The position numbers and the translations under genes were made by a program. A stretch of 64,000 nucleotides of DNA, taken from positions 1,429,135 to 1,493,134 of the forward strand of contig BCGQ01000001.1 in the NCBI GenBank assembly GCA_001599355.1. The letters are read 5' to 3'. Numbering within the stretch: position 1 is the first letter of the stretch; the number at the start of each line of letters is the position of its first letter. Of this stretch, positions 17,670 to 26,946 are shown piece after piece. Origin of the DNA: Nakazawaea peltata (lineage: Eukaryota; Ascomycota; Pichiomycetes; Alaninales; Pachysolenaceae). Below the pieces are notes generated by a model, which worked only from the letters and a program-made list of their open reading frames with translations, was not told the DNA's origin and did no database searches.

Positions 17670-19967
17670 ATGGTTCAATCATCCGTTTTAGGTTTCCCAA
17701 GAATTGGTCCAAACAGAGAGTTGAAGAAGGTCACCGAGGCCTACTGGGCTGGTAAGGTTGACCAAGCTGAGTTATTCAAGGTTGGTAAGGAATTGAGAGA
17801 GAAGAACTGGAAGTTGCAAAAGGAAGCTGGTGTCGACATCATTGCTTCTAACGATTTCTCTTTCTACGACCACGTTTTGGACTTGTCTTTGTTGTTCAAC
17901 GTTGTTCCACAAAGATACACCAAGTTCCAATTGGACCCAATTGACGTTTTCTTCGCCATGGGTAGAGGTTTGCAAAGAAAGGCTACCGAGACCACCCCAG
18001 CTGTCGATGTTCCAGCTTGTGAGATGGTTAAGTGGTTCGACTCTAACTACCATTACGTCAGACCAACTTTCTCTCACTCCACTGAGTTCAAGTTGAACGG
18101 TTCTAAGCCAGTTGACGAGTTCTTGGAAGCCAAGCTGTTGGGTATCCAAACCAGACCAGTCATTGTTGGTCCAGTCTCTTACTTGTACTTGGGTAAGGCT
18201 GACAAGGACTCTTTGGACTTGGAGCCAATTTCCTTGTTGGAGAAGATCTTGCCAGTTTACACCGAGTTGTTGCAAAAGTTGGCTGAGGCCGGTGCCACTG
18301 AGGTCCAAATCGATGAGCCAGTCTTAGTTTTGGACTTGGAAGACAACGTTAAGGCTGCTTACAAGACTGCCTACGAATACTTGTCTAAGCAAGAAGGTTT
18401 GCCAAAATTGGTTTTGGCCACTTACTTCGGTGATGTTACTCCAAACCTCGACCTGATCAAGGGTTTGCCAGTTGCTGGTTTCCACTACGATTTCGTCAGA
18501 GTTCCAGGACAATTCGATGAGGTTGTTGCTGCTTTGACCGAGTCCCAAATCTTGTCCGTCGGTATTGTTGACGGTAGAAACATCTGGAAGACCAACTTCT
18601 CTAAGGCCATTGAGTTTGTTAACAAGGCCGTTGCCAAGTTGGGTGCCGACAGAGTTGTCGTTGCCACCTCTTCCTCTTTGTTGCACACTCCAGTTGATTT
18701 GGAGAACGAGAAGAAGTTGGACGAGGAGATCAAGGGTTGGTTCTCCTTCGCTACCCAAAAGGTTAGCGAGATTGTCACTATTGCCAAGGCTGTCTCTGGT
18801 GAGGATGTCTCTGCTGCTTTAGAGGCCAACAAGGCTTCTGTTGAGTCCAGAGCCAACTCTGCCATCACCAACGACGAGGCTGTCAAGGCTAGAATGGCCA
18901 CTATTGACGAGAAGTTGTCTACCAGACCATCTGCTTTCCCAGCTAGATTGGAGGTTCAAAACGCTAAGTACAAGTTGCCATTGTTCCCAACCACCACTAT
19001 TGGTTCTTTCCCACAAACCAAGGACATCAGAATCAACAGAAACAAGTTCGCCAAGGGTACCATCACCGCTGAGGAGTACGAGGCCTTCATCAACAAGGAG
19101 ATGGAGATGGTTATCAGATTCCAAGAGGAGATTGGTTTGGACGTTTTGGTTCACGGTGAGCCAGAGAGAAACGATATGGTTCAATACTTCGGTGAGCAAT
19201 TGAAGGGTTACGCCTTCACCACCAACGGTTGGGTTCAATCTTACGGTTCCAGATACGTCAGACCACCTATTATTGTCGGTGACGTTTCTAGACCAAAGGC
19301 TATGTCTGTCAAGGAGTCTGTCTACGCTCAATCTTTGACCGACAAGCCAGTCAAGGGTATGTTGACCGGTCCAGTCACCTGTTTAAGATGGTCTTTCCCA
19401 AGAGATGACGTTTCCCAAGAGGTTCAATCCTTGCAATTAGGTTTGGCTTTGAGAGACGAGGTTCAAGATTTGGAAGCTGCCGGTATTACCGTCATCCAAG
19501 TCGATGAGCCAGCTATCAGAGAAGGTTTGCCATTGAGAGCCGGTAAGGCCAGAACTGAGTACTTGAGATGGGCTGCTGAGTCCTTCAGAGTTGCCACCTC
19601 TGGTGTTGAAGACACTACTCAAATCCACTCCCACTTCTGTTACTCTGACTTGGATCCAAACCATATCAAGGCTTTGGACGCCGATGTCGTCTCTATTGAG
19701 TTCTCCAAGAAGGATGACCCTAAGTACATCCAAGAGTTCTCTGACTACCCTAACCACATTGGTTTAGGTTTGTTCGACATCCACTCTCCAAGAATCCCAT
19801 CTGTCGAGGAATTCATCGCCAGAATCGGTGAGATCTTGAAGGTTTACCCAGCCGACAAATTCTGGGTTAACCCAGATTGTGGTTTGAAGACCAGAGGTTG
19901 GGAAGAGACCAAGGCTCAATTGACCAACATGGTTGCTGCCGCCAAACACTTCAGAGAACAAAAATAA
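17670..19967 (+). CDS. MET6: Cobalamin-independent methionine synthase
   Basis: 765 residues, the normal length. The N-terminus is SSVLGFPRIGPNRELK and the catalytic C-terminal barrel carries the zinc ligands in HSHFCYSDL (about 655-663), SIEFSKK and NPDCGLKTRGWEE. The enzyme transfers the methyl group of methyl-tetrahydrofolate to homocysteine in the cytosol. Codon use is extremely biased towards a few preferred codons (TTG, GGT, AAG, GTC/GTT, TCT), far more than its neighbours, indicating very high expression. The only CTG codons I noticed (18135-18137, 18453-18455) fall at positions compatible with Ala. The long antisense and frame-shifted open frames inside it are by-products of this codon bias. 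Confidence 0.98.
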   Translation: MVQSSVLGFPRIGPNRELKKVTEAYWAGKVDQAELFKVGKELREKNWKLQKEAGVDIIASNDFSFYDHVLDLSLLFNVVPQRYTKFQLDPIDVFFAMGRGLQRKATETTPAVDVPACEMVKWFDSNYHYVRPTFSHSTEFKLNGSKPVDEFLEAKLLGIQTRPVIVGPVSYLYLGKADKDSLDLEPISLLEKILPVYTELLQKLAEAGATEVQIDEPVLVLDLEDNVKAAYKTAYEYLSKQEGLPKLVLATYFGDVTPNLDLIKGLPVAGFHYDFVRVPGQFDEVVAALTESQILSVGIVDGRNIWKTNFSKAIEFVNKAVAKLGADRVVVATSSSLLHTPVDLENEKKLDEEIKGWFSFATQKVSEIVTIAKAVSGEDVSAALEANKASVESRANSAITNDEAVKARMATIDEKLSTRPSAFPARLEVQNAKYKLPLFPTTTIGSFPQTKDIRINRNKFAKGTITAEEYEAFINKEMEMVIRFQEEIGLDVLVHGEPERNDMVQYFGEQLKGYAFTTNGWVQSYGSRYVRPPIIVGDVSRPKAMSVKESVYAQSLTDKPVKGMLTGPVTCLRWSFPRDDVSQEVQSLQLGLALRDEVQDLEAAGITVIQVDEPAIREGLPLRAGKARTEYLRWAAESFRVATSGVEDTTQIHSHFCYSDLDPNHIKALDADVVSIEFSKKDDPKYIQEFSDYPNHIGLGLFDIHSPRIPSVEEFIARIGEILKVYPADKFWVNPDCGLKTRGWEETKAQLTNMVAAAKHFREQK

Positions 19968-20694
19968 GTTTCTCACTATAATGGTGCTTTCTAACAACAC
20001 CAATGCATTTATTCAACATTAATGTATTGCATACATATTTATATCATCTTTTTTGTTACTTTTTTTGTCTTGTTACTGCTTTTTTCATGTTTATTTTTAC
20101 AGATCTTTCTATATTGATGGGGGAGTTTGGAGGGGAGAAGGTGATAATTGAGAATTAATTAGCGTCTTGAACCAACGGGGGTTAATTTGAGAGGGTTGTC
20201 TTTGAATGTCCAATACTTTCTCTTAGGAGATCTTCATATATATTTACTGGGAAATATTTTCTTTTAATAGGGATTTCAACATCGGTTTTATGTTTAATTA
20301 TTTGTAGGTTTGTACTTTGTGTTTCTTCGTGGTACCATCGTTGCGGGCTCCAAGCGCATCTAAGGGGTGGTTGTAAAGGGGTTAATTGTAATTGAAGTTT
20401 TTCTGTCAGTTTTTCTCTGTAGTTTTTCTCTGTAGTTTTTCTCTATCAGTTTTTCTCTACCATTTTTTTCTACTAGTTTTTCTCTCTGAGCTTTTCTCCA
20501 CCAGTTTCTTTCTAGTTTTCTCCAAGTTCTCTCTACAAAGTCGTGTACCACCAAATCCCAATAAGGAAACAACCACAGTACACTTTGCTCAGAGATCAAT
20601 CATCCTTTATTAAGCGATTGCCACTGATGAATTGAAAGATCAATTGAGTGGAAATCAAGCTTAATTGAGATTCAAATTATCAACAGAATCAACT
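19968..20694. other. Intergenic MET6-SHP1
   Basis: 727 bases between genes of the same orientation. The first 130 bases are T-rich and should contain the MET6 3' end. 20396-20535 is an array of imperfect AGTTTTTCTCT units (separate entry). No gene is seen. Confidence 0.55.
20396..20535 (+). repeat. Degenerate AGTTTTTCTCT repeat upstream of SHP1
   Basis: About eight imperfect copies of an 11-14 base unit (AGTTTTTCTCTGT, CAGTTTTTCTCTA, TAGTTTTTCTCTC and similar) lie 160-300 bases upstream of the SHP1 ATG. Poly-pyrimidine promoter tracts are common in yeast, but the regular spacing suggests local tandem duplication. Confidence 0.7.
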
Positions 20695-21846
20695 ATGAGT
20701 GATAACGACGAAGAATACACCAAGAGAATCGCTGAATTCATTAGCATTACCGGCGCTAGCGCTGGACTGGCTCAAAAATACTTGGAGAATTCCAACTTTG
20801 ATGTACAAGACGCATTACAAGAGTATTTTGAAGAATCTGTGAAGGGAAATGACGGAGATAAGGACTTTGAGACTGAGAGACCAAGTCAGGGACCATTTTC
20901 ATCGTCGAGTTCTGGAATTTCTACCCCTCAATCGGGTGTTCTGTCAAAGAAAGAGAAGCCAAAGAAGAAGTTCAGAACTTTCCAAGAGCTTATGAACGGC
21001 GGTGGTGATGGTAGTGATGATGATGACGAGACCAATTTCTTCACTGGTGGTGAGAAATCAGCTTTGCAAGTAGAGAACCCTAATAAGAATAACAACCCAC
21101 TGAGTTTAGTACAGGATATCTTAAAGAAGGCGGCCGATCCTGGCAATGGACCAAGAGGAAAGGACGATGAGGCAGCTCCAAAGAAGAAACTGTTCACTGG
21201 GACAGGATTCAAGTTGGGTGATTCAGAGACCCCTTCCACTGTGATTCCAGAGAAGACCTCATTTTTCCAAAAGCCTCCAAAAGTGGAGAGAAAGATCACA
21301 TTCTGGAAAGATGGTTTCAGTGTAGGAGATGGACCGTTATATCGTTATGATGATCCTCGTAATGGAGCATATTTGCGTGATTTGAACTCTGGAAGAGCTC
21401 CATTGGAGTTATTGGATGTAAAATTAGGTCAAGATGTCGATGTGACGGTGGATAAAAGATTGGACGAGAACTATACTCCTCCAAAGAGAAAGGTTGGAGG
21501 ATTTCATGGGTCTGGTCAAAGATTGGGATCTCCAGTTCCTGGAGAGACTGTAATTACTACGGAACCTACTCCTGTTGCTCCTTCAGCTACACCTTCAGCT
21601 AAGCCAGATGAAGGAGAAGGTGATTGTAAATTACAGATCAGATTTGCCGATGGAAGAAGAGTTGTTCGTAAGTTCAATTCTACTGATTCCGTACAAACAG
21701 TTTACGATTTTGTATCATCTGAGACATCTGATTCGAGACTGTTCTTCTTATCGTTGTCATTCCCGGTTAAGCCATTAAATGATATGGAGATTAGTATTAA
21801 AGAGGCTGGATTAGTTAATGCTGCACTTATTCAAAGATGGAAGTAG
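20695..21846 (+). CDS. SHP1: Shp1/p47 UBX-domain cofactor of Cdc48
   Basis: 383 residues from the ATG at 20695; the frame extends 10 codons upstream to a TTG that is unlikely to be used. Domain order is that of p47/Shp1: a UBA domain (about 5-45, FISITGASAG and YLENSNFDVQDALQEYFE), a disordered acidic/basic linker, a SEP domain (about 200-280, FWKDGFSVGDGPLYRYDDP), and a C-terminal UBX domain (about 305-383, ending ALIQRWK). Shp1 recruits Cdc48/p97 to ubiquitylated clients and activates protein phosphatase 1 assembly. The UBX loop reads FPVKP rather than FPR, as p47-type UBX domains also deviate there. No introns are needed. Confidence 0.95.
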   Translation: MSDNDEEYTKRIAEFISITGASAGLAQKYLENSNFDVQDALQEYFEESVKGNDGDKDFETERPSQGPFSSSSSGISTPQSGVLSKKEKPKKKFRTFQELMNGGGDGSDDDDETNFFTGGEKSALQVENPNKNNNPLSLVQDILKKAADPGNGPRGKDDEAAPKKKLFTGTGFKLGDSETPSTVIPEKTSFFQKPPKVERKITFWKDGFSVGDGPLYRYDDPRNGAYLRDLNSGRAPLELLDVKLGQDVDVTVDKRLDENYTPPKRKVGGFHGSGQRLGSPVPGETVITTEPTPVAPSATPSAKPDEGEGDCKLQIRFADGRRVVRKFNSTDSVQTVYDFVSSETSDSRLFFLSLSFPVKPLNDMEISIKEAGLVNAALIQRWK

Positions 21847-22336
21847 ACTAATAAATGATTAAGAAATGAAGTAGAAGTAGAGAGGGCGTGTAGTGCTACC
21901 CGGTTTCCACTGTACGTCCTCAGATGTAAGCTATTCGGTATCCACCATCCACTGTCCATCACCCACTATCCATTATCGACCGATCACCAATCCATCGATC
22001 TCTTCTTGCCCTCTAGTTTGCCCAATATTTCACTAAGATTTCCATAAAATTGCCCAAATATTCACCTACCATGCCCTAATATTCCCCATTCTTGCCCTTT
22101 ATCGTCAACAAGTATCCCCTTCCTTTGCCCTGAGTCCTCTCAATTTTCCTAACATTTTCCCTCACATATTCATCCTTGCCCTATCCTTCCCCGTTCTTGC
22201 CCCTCCCTGCCCTTGCAAATTTTTCTCCTCGACAAGGTTCAAAATCTAAAGGAAATTTGTGACTAATCGGCGGCTATTTAAATCCAGAACAAATAAGCCG
22301 AATCTCAACCAGACCTATTCGCTCCCACCAACTGAC
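21847..22336. other. Intergenic SHP1-TRP2 with TTGCCC-rich tract
   Basis: 490 bases. Between about 22010 and 22225 the + strand contains many copies of TTGCCC or TGCCCT in C/T-rich sequence, roughly every 20-30 bases. A TGACTAA (22260-22266), a weak Gcn4-like site, lies 70 bases upstream of the TRP2 ATG. No gene is seen. Confidence 0.5.
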
Positions 22337-23908
22337 ATGGAAGGAAAGATTCAACCGGATTTCGACACTTTGGAGTCGATCATATCCAAAGATAGACAAA
22401 GATTCTCCTCCGAAGAATTACCAAACTTATACCCAATTTTCGAATATGCTTCCTCGGAGTACTTGACTCCTCATTTGGCATTTTTGAAGTTGACAAGACT
22501 TGGTGATCCAACTCATAAGAAAGCGCCATCATTTTTGTTCGAGAGCGCCAAGAATGGTGACACCATTGACCGGTTCTCATTCATCGGTTTCAACCCTAAA
22601 AAGATCATCAAGACTGGTCCAGAATTTGACAATGAGTGTGACCCGTTGGTACTTTTGGAAGAAGAATTGAAGAATATCAGACAGCTGGAGTTACCCCTGA
22701 TCCCAAAATTGAGTGGTGGTGCTATCGGATACATCTCTTATGATTGTATCAAGTATTTCGAACCTAAGACCAAGAGGGAATTGAAGGATGTCTTGAAGTT
22801 ACCAGAACTGGCTTTGATGTTATTTGATTTGATTGTAGCTTTTGACCATGTTTTCCAAAGATTCCAGATCATTAACAATATCCAAGTCAACCCAGAAGAT
22901 AGTTCGCAAGATTTGCAGATGAAATTTTTGCTGCTGGTGAAGGAAATCGAGTCCGTTAGAAAGACTTTGACTGATATGAGTAGTCCAGTTCCTTACCCTG
23001 ACCAACCTGCTATCAAATTGGATCAAGATTTCACCTCCAATATTGGTCAAGAAGGTTATGAAAACCATGTCAAAACATTGAAGGAACACATCTTGAAAGG
23101 TGATATTTTCCAACTGGTGCCTTCTCAAAGAATCGCCAGACCAACCTCGTTGCATCCTTTCAACATTTACCGTCATTTGAGAACCGTCAACCCATCTCCA
23201 TACCTTTTCTATATTGATTATTTGGATTTCCAGATTGTCGGAGCGTCTCCTGAACTTTTAGTCAAGTCTGATGTCAATAATAAAATCATCACCCATCCAA
23301 TCGCTGGAACTTTACCAAGAGGTCAAACCAGAGAGGAAGATGATGCTAATGCTGTGCTGTTGAAACTGTCGCTCAAGGACACTGCTGAGCATGTGATGTT
23401 GGTAGACTTGGCTAGAAACGATGTCAACAGAGTCTGTGATCCACAATCGACCTCTGTAGATAGATTGTTATCAGTTGAGAGATTTTCTCATGTTATGCAT
23501 TTGGTCTCCGAAGTTAGTGGTACCTTAAGACCAGATAAGACCAGATTTGATGCCTTCAGATCGATTTTCCCTGCCGGTACTGTCAGTGGAGCTCCAAAGG
23601 TGAAGCTGATGACTTTGATCAGTGAGTTGGAGAAGGAAAAGAGAGGTGTATATGCTGGTGCAGTAGGTCATTGGTCATATGACGGACGTACCATGGATAC
23701 TTGTATTGCTTTAAGAACCATGGTAGTTAAGGATGGAGTCCTGTATTTACAAGCTGGTGGTGGTATTGTCTATGATAGTGATCCATATGATGAATATATG
23801 GAGACCATGAATAAGATGAGGGCTAATAATAATACTATTGTTCAAGCTGAGAAGATTTGGTCTGAGAGGCTTCAAGATGATAAGTATGAGAGTGAGGCTG
23901 ATAATTAG
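22337..23908 (+). CDS. TRP2: Anthranilate synthase component I
   Basis: 523 residues from the ATG at 22337. The N-terminal half carries the tryptophan feedback-binding motif FLFES (about 66-70). The C-terminal half is the chorismate-binding domain, with HPIAGTLPRGQT, AEHVMLVDLARND, GTVSGAPKVK and QAGGGIVYDSDP. With the Trp3 glutamine amidotransferase it makes anthranilate from chorismate, the first committed step of tryptophan synthesis. Three CTG codons (22808-22810, 23606-23608, 23741-23743) stand where fungal TRP2 proteins have Ala. The frame continues upstream to a GTG at 22259 without resemblance to the family, so the ATG is preferred. Confidence 0.96.
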   Translation: MEGKIQPDFDTLESIISKDRQRFSSEELPNLYPIFEYASSEYLTPHLAFLKLTRLGDPTHKKAPSFLFESAKNGDTIDRFSFIGFNPKKIIKTGPEFDNECDPLVLLEEELKNIRQLELPLIPKLSGGAIGYISYDCIKYFEPKTKRELKDVLKLPELALMLFDLIVAFDHVFQRFQIINNIQVNPEDSSQDLQMKFLLLVKEIESVRKTLTDMSSPVPYPDQPAIKLDQDFTSNIGQEGYENHVKTLKEHILKGDIFQLVPSQRIARPTSLHPFNIYRHLRTVNPSPYLFYIDYLDFQIVGASPELLVKSDVNNKIITHPIAGTLPRGQTREEDDANAVLLKLSLKDTAEHVMLVDLARNDVNRVCDPQSTSVDRLLSVERFSHVMHLVSEVSGTLRPDKTRFDAFRSIFPAGTVSGAPKVKLMTLISELEKEKRGVYAGAVGHWSYDGRTMDTCIALRTMVVKDGVLYLQAGGGIVYDSDPYDEYMETMNKMRANNNTIVQAEKIWSERLQDDKYESEADN

Positions 23909-23940
23909 ATAGGTGATGAATAGATTGATAGACTGATAAG

Positions 23941-23990
23941 TGTAGATAAGTGTAGATAAGTGTAGATAAGTGTAGATAAGTGTAGATAAG
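23941..23990 (+). repeat. Five exact copies of a 10-base repeat downstream of TRP2
   Basis: TGTAGATAAG is repeated five times head to tail without change, preceded by a related GATAAG and followed by TAGTGTAGATGATGAG. It starts 33 bases after the TRP2 stop and so should lie in its 3' UTR. The exact identity of the copies implies recent slippage. Confidence 0.95.
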
Positions 23991-24008
23991 TAGTGTAGAT
24001 GATGAGTA

Positions 24009-24116
24009 GAGAGGGAAGGAGAGAAGGAGAAGGAGAAGGAGAAGGAGAAGGAGAAGGAGAAGGAGAAGGAGAGAAGGAGACAAGGAGAGAAGGAGACAAG
24101 GAGAGGAGAGGCTCAA
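24009..24116 (+). repeat. GGAGAA hexamer microsatellite (purine strand)
   Basis: About 100 bases of almost pure purine, with runs of GGAGAA/GAAGGA units and a few CAAGGAGA interruptions. It follows the 10-base repeat and ends about 240 bases before the next ATG. It creates long spurious open frames on both strands (poly-Glu/Gly and Ser/Pro-rich) that are not genes. Confidence 0.95.
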
Positions 24117-24352
24117 AGACTCTGCGCGGCCCCAACCAATCTCTGCCAATTCTCCAGCGAACCCCCGTTGTGCCCAGCCAGCTTCCCCAAAATCTTCCCC
24201 CCTTCGTCTCCTACCAAAATTATCTCCTCGGCAGAACGCTCCCACCAATTCTCCGCCAAATTAATTTTCCAGGCAGAAATTCCCAAGCAAAAATCTGAAA
24301 AATCATCTTCAAGCTTCTCGTCTCAGGAGAGCACTAACCTCCATTCACCGAG

Positions 24353-24718
24353 ATGATGTTTTTAAGAGCTTCTAGATTATCGTCTAGTGTATTCAGAGCC
24401 CCGGCTTTCAAAAGAGCCCCACAACAAATCTCCCCAGTGAGATTCTACTCCTCTGGACAAGACCTGAGAAAGACAGAGTTCATCGAATTGTTGAGCAATA
24501 ATGACAAGGTGAGAAATAGCTTTGAAGAATTCGGAAAATTGGTGGAACTGAAAGGTTTCGACGCTAATATGGGTATTATGCAACAGATGAAGTTCCTCAT
24601 GGACACAGAAGTTAGACTGGGATTGAAGAAATTAGGTGCCGACTTGAAAGAAGCCGGCGTGGAAATAAAACCAGAAGACATCCAGGCATTTACCGAGATC
24701 TTGAACATCAAGAAATGA
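24353..24718 (+). CDS. Small predicted mitochondrial protein, function unknown
   Basis: 121 residues; two adjacent ATGs at 24353 and 24356. The N-terminus is a textbook presequence: Arg/Ser/Ala-rich with no acidic residue until after RFYSSGQD (about 31-38), where RFY-S fits an R-3 (MPP plus Icp55) cleavage site. The mature part, about 87 residues, is helical and charged (FIELLSNNDKVRNSFEEFGK, then VRLGLKKLGADLKEAGVEI) with no transmembrane segment. I do not recognise the family. The gene is convergent with DST1, with 48 bases between stops. It could be a matrix factor or an assembly or ribosome-associated protein, but nothing in the sequence decides. Confidence 0.75.
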   Translation: MMFLRASRLSSSVFRAPAFKRAPQQISPVRFYSSGQDLRKTEFIELLSNNDKVRNSFEEFGKLVELKGFDANMGIMQQMKFLMDTEVRLGLKKLGADLKEAGVEIKPEDIQAFTEILNIKK

Positions 24719-24766
24719 AATTTATATACATTTAATATATTAAATTACACATTTACACACCGGTAA

Positions 24767-25712
24767 TCAGTTCATCTTCCATCTGTTACCACAGTTTTCA
24801 CAGGTACAGAAAGTAGTCAACGGTTCATCGGCAGATCTTGTTTGCAATTGGTAGTAAGAAACCTTCTTCTGCTTACATTTACCACAGGTGAAACTGCTAC
24901 TGATGGCTCTCTTCTCTACGGCACCTTGAGCATCGAATAAGTTTTGTTTGTGCATCTTCTCCATCTCCTGTTTCAAGGACTCTGGGGCCATCTCTTGTGG
25001 GGTCATATTTACCAATTGAGATGGCTTGATAGCACCCGATAAAACATTAGATCTCAATTCAGGATTCTTCTTGTTCTTTAAACTTAATATAAGCGATCTT
25101 AATTTCTTTCTGTAGTTATCATTGACCTCGAGCAGTTCCAATTTGTAACATTCGTGCTCGATATTCTTCGAGACTTCCAAGATTTCCTTTGGAAACAAGT
25201 CGGAATCAAATGCCAATGCTGTATATAATCCAGCAATGGAGGAATTCCTTGTAGTGTTATCATGGAAATCGGTTTTAACTCCGTCATTCTGAGGAGTTCT
25301 TGGTCCTTTGGAGACAAATTTGTTGGTCAGTTCCAGTTGAGACACATCATTACTTGCAGATGGACTTCCCAGGCTCTTCTTATCGGCGGCATTCTTCTTC
25401 TTGACTGCATCTTTCCAACTTCCAATTATACGCTTCACCAAGGAGGAGACCTCTTTATTGGAGCTACCTCTTAATTTGTTTACGGCAATACCTACTTTGG
25501 TTTCCTGAAATGTTAGTAAAATTGATGCGGAATCTTCATAGCGGGGTGTTCAGAATGATCCCGCAGCTCCCCTTCATCTCGTGACTTACTCTTAATAATT
25601 TCTCGGTAGGAACAACGTCATCTTTCAAAACATTCAAAAGTTTCAAGATTGTCGCGTCATCCGTTGCTTTTTCAAGGTTAACAATAACCGTTTTGATCTC
25701 TTTAGCATCCAT
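24767..25712 (-). CDS. DST1: TFIIS, RNA polymerase II elongation factor (spliced)
   Basis: Two exons on the minus strand: 25590-25712 (41 codons) and 24767-25504 (245 codons plus stop), giving 286 residues. The intron is given separately. Joining gives KLLRETKVGIAVNKLR, the canonical TFIIS N-terminal (LW) domain, followed by the central Pol II-binding domain. The C-terminal zinc ribbon has the acidic catalytic pair in RSADE and ligands CGKC and CENC. TFIIS stimulates transcript cleavage by backtracked Pol II. The gene is divergent from RNA15 across a 255-base promoter, exactly as in S. cerevisiae (YGL043W/YGL044C). Without splicing the N-terminal domain would be lost. Confidence 0.96.
25505..25589 (-). 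other. DST1 intron (85 nt)
   Basis: Read on the minus strand: donor GTAAGT next to 25590, branch point TACTAAC close to the acceptor, and acceptor CAG ending at 25505. The branch-point A is only about ten bases from the splice site. The exons join in frame. Confidence 0.92.
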
Positions 25713-25967
25713 TTTATGGTGATCCGAAGGTGTCTTCTCAACTGGCCTAGTGGTTTATTCCATTTTCAAATGGGACTTGGAGATAATTTTTTGAACAATT
25801 GGGATATTTCCTAAAGTAGTAAATTAGGGGCGGATCTCCAGATGAAGAGGATCTGGATGAGTTTTGAGGACTTGAATGAGCAATTTACGAATATATGTAC
25901 AAAATTCACCAACTACTTGAGCAGTTTTGAAAGCGCTGAAAGAAGACACATTTAAAAGACACCAAGA

Positions 25968-26768
25968 ATGTCAGGAGAGTTTGCTACAAAGGTTATTCAT
26001 ATCGGAGGTATCCCATTCGATCAGACAGAAGAACAGGTGCTAGAAATTGCTAGAACTGTGGGACCTGTTGAGAAAATACAACTCGTATTCGACAAAGAGA
26101 CAGGTAAATCCAAAGGTTATGCATTTGTTAAGTATTATGATGAACAAACTGCTGGCTCAGCAGTGAGAAATCTTGGTAGATATACTATTGGGAATAGAGA
26201 ATTGAAATGTAATTTTACAAAAGAAGAACTGATCGAAGATCTGTTTGGAGAACAAGTTCTGCTGGATGGGGTGAGTAAAGGTCGTGGCCACGGTAACCAA
26301 ACTATTCCTCCTTTACCTCTTGGAGTGGATGTTAATTCTTCCGAATTACCGGGGGATTTTATTACGAAACAATTACAAAGAATAGATCCTGCAAGGCTCA
26401 ATAATATTTTGAGGGATTCAATCAAGATGGCTAGTATGAACCCATCATTAATGGAGGAATTATTAGTACAATCACCACAATTAAGTTATGCCATTGTGCA
26501 ACTGGGATTAATGGTTAATGCTATTGGAGAACCAGATTTGGTCAAATTGGTCAATGAAGTTTCAGATTCTCTTCCACAGGCAAATGATCTGCCTTCTGGG
26601 TCTCTGCCTCCAGGCTCAACTCTGCCTCCAATTGACTCATTATCTGAAGAACAGAAAAAGTTAATTAAACAAGTTATCTCTTTATCCGAACAGGATATCT
26701 CTTCATTGTCCGACCATCAAAGAAAAACCGTCTATCTCTTAAAAGGTCAATACTTAGGACTTGTATAA
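25968..26768 (+). CDS. RNA15: Rna15, RRM subunit of cleavage factor IA (CstF-64 ortholog)
   Basis: 266 residues. The N-terminal RRM (about 7-85) has the Rna15-type RNP2 region HIGGIPFDQTEEQ and RNP1 KGYAFVKY. The hinge that binds Rna14 follows, recognisable by LPLGVDVN and a helical block (about 120-190). At the C-terminus is the three-helix CstF-64/Rna15 C-terminal domain (EEQKKLIKQVISLSEQDI, ending GQYLGLV) that contacts Pcf11. Rna15 binds A/U-rich elements in pre-mRNA for 3' cleavage and polyadenylation. It is shorter than S. cerevisiae Rna15 because the Asn/Gln-rich linker is missing. It stands head-to-tail with PTI1, with 178 bases between them. Confidence 0.93.
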   Translation: MSGEFATKVIHIGGIPFDQTEEQVLEIARTVGPVEKIQLVFDKETGKSKGYAFVKYYDEQTAGSAVRNLGRYTIGNRELKCNFTKEELIEDLFGEQVLLDGVSKGRGHGNQTIPPLPLGVDVNSSELPGDFITKQLQRIDPARLNNILRDSIKMASMNPSLMEELLVQSPQLSYAIVQLGLMVNAIGEPDLVKLVNEVSDSLPQANDLPSGSLPPGSTLPPIDSLSEEQKKLIKQVISLSEQDISSLSDHQRKTVYLLKGQYLGLV

Positions 26769-26946
26769 TAATAGATAAAGAATACCGAATTGAACTAAAA
26801 GGTAGTGTAAACGACCCCAATTTTTCAAACTTTTCGCCCTTTTTTTTAAGCTCCGCGCCCCATCAAATTGAACAAGGGAAGGAGGAAGGACTGAAGAAGA
26901 GAGGAGGCAGTACAAGACGCTGTCAACGTTGTGGTGGATCGATTAA

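Noticed and set aside
17772-19331. Long antisense and alternative-frame ORFs inside MET6 (up to 178 codons)
   Set aside because: They arise because MET6 uses a few preferred codons, which removes stops from other frames. Their protein sequences are Leu/Gln/Trp-rich artefacts.
23835-24298. Frames over the GGAGAA microsatellite (poly-Ser/Pro and poly-Glu/Gly)
   Set aside because: They are direct translations of a purine microsatellite and the 10-base repeat.
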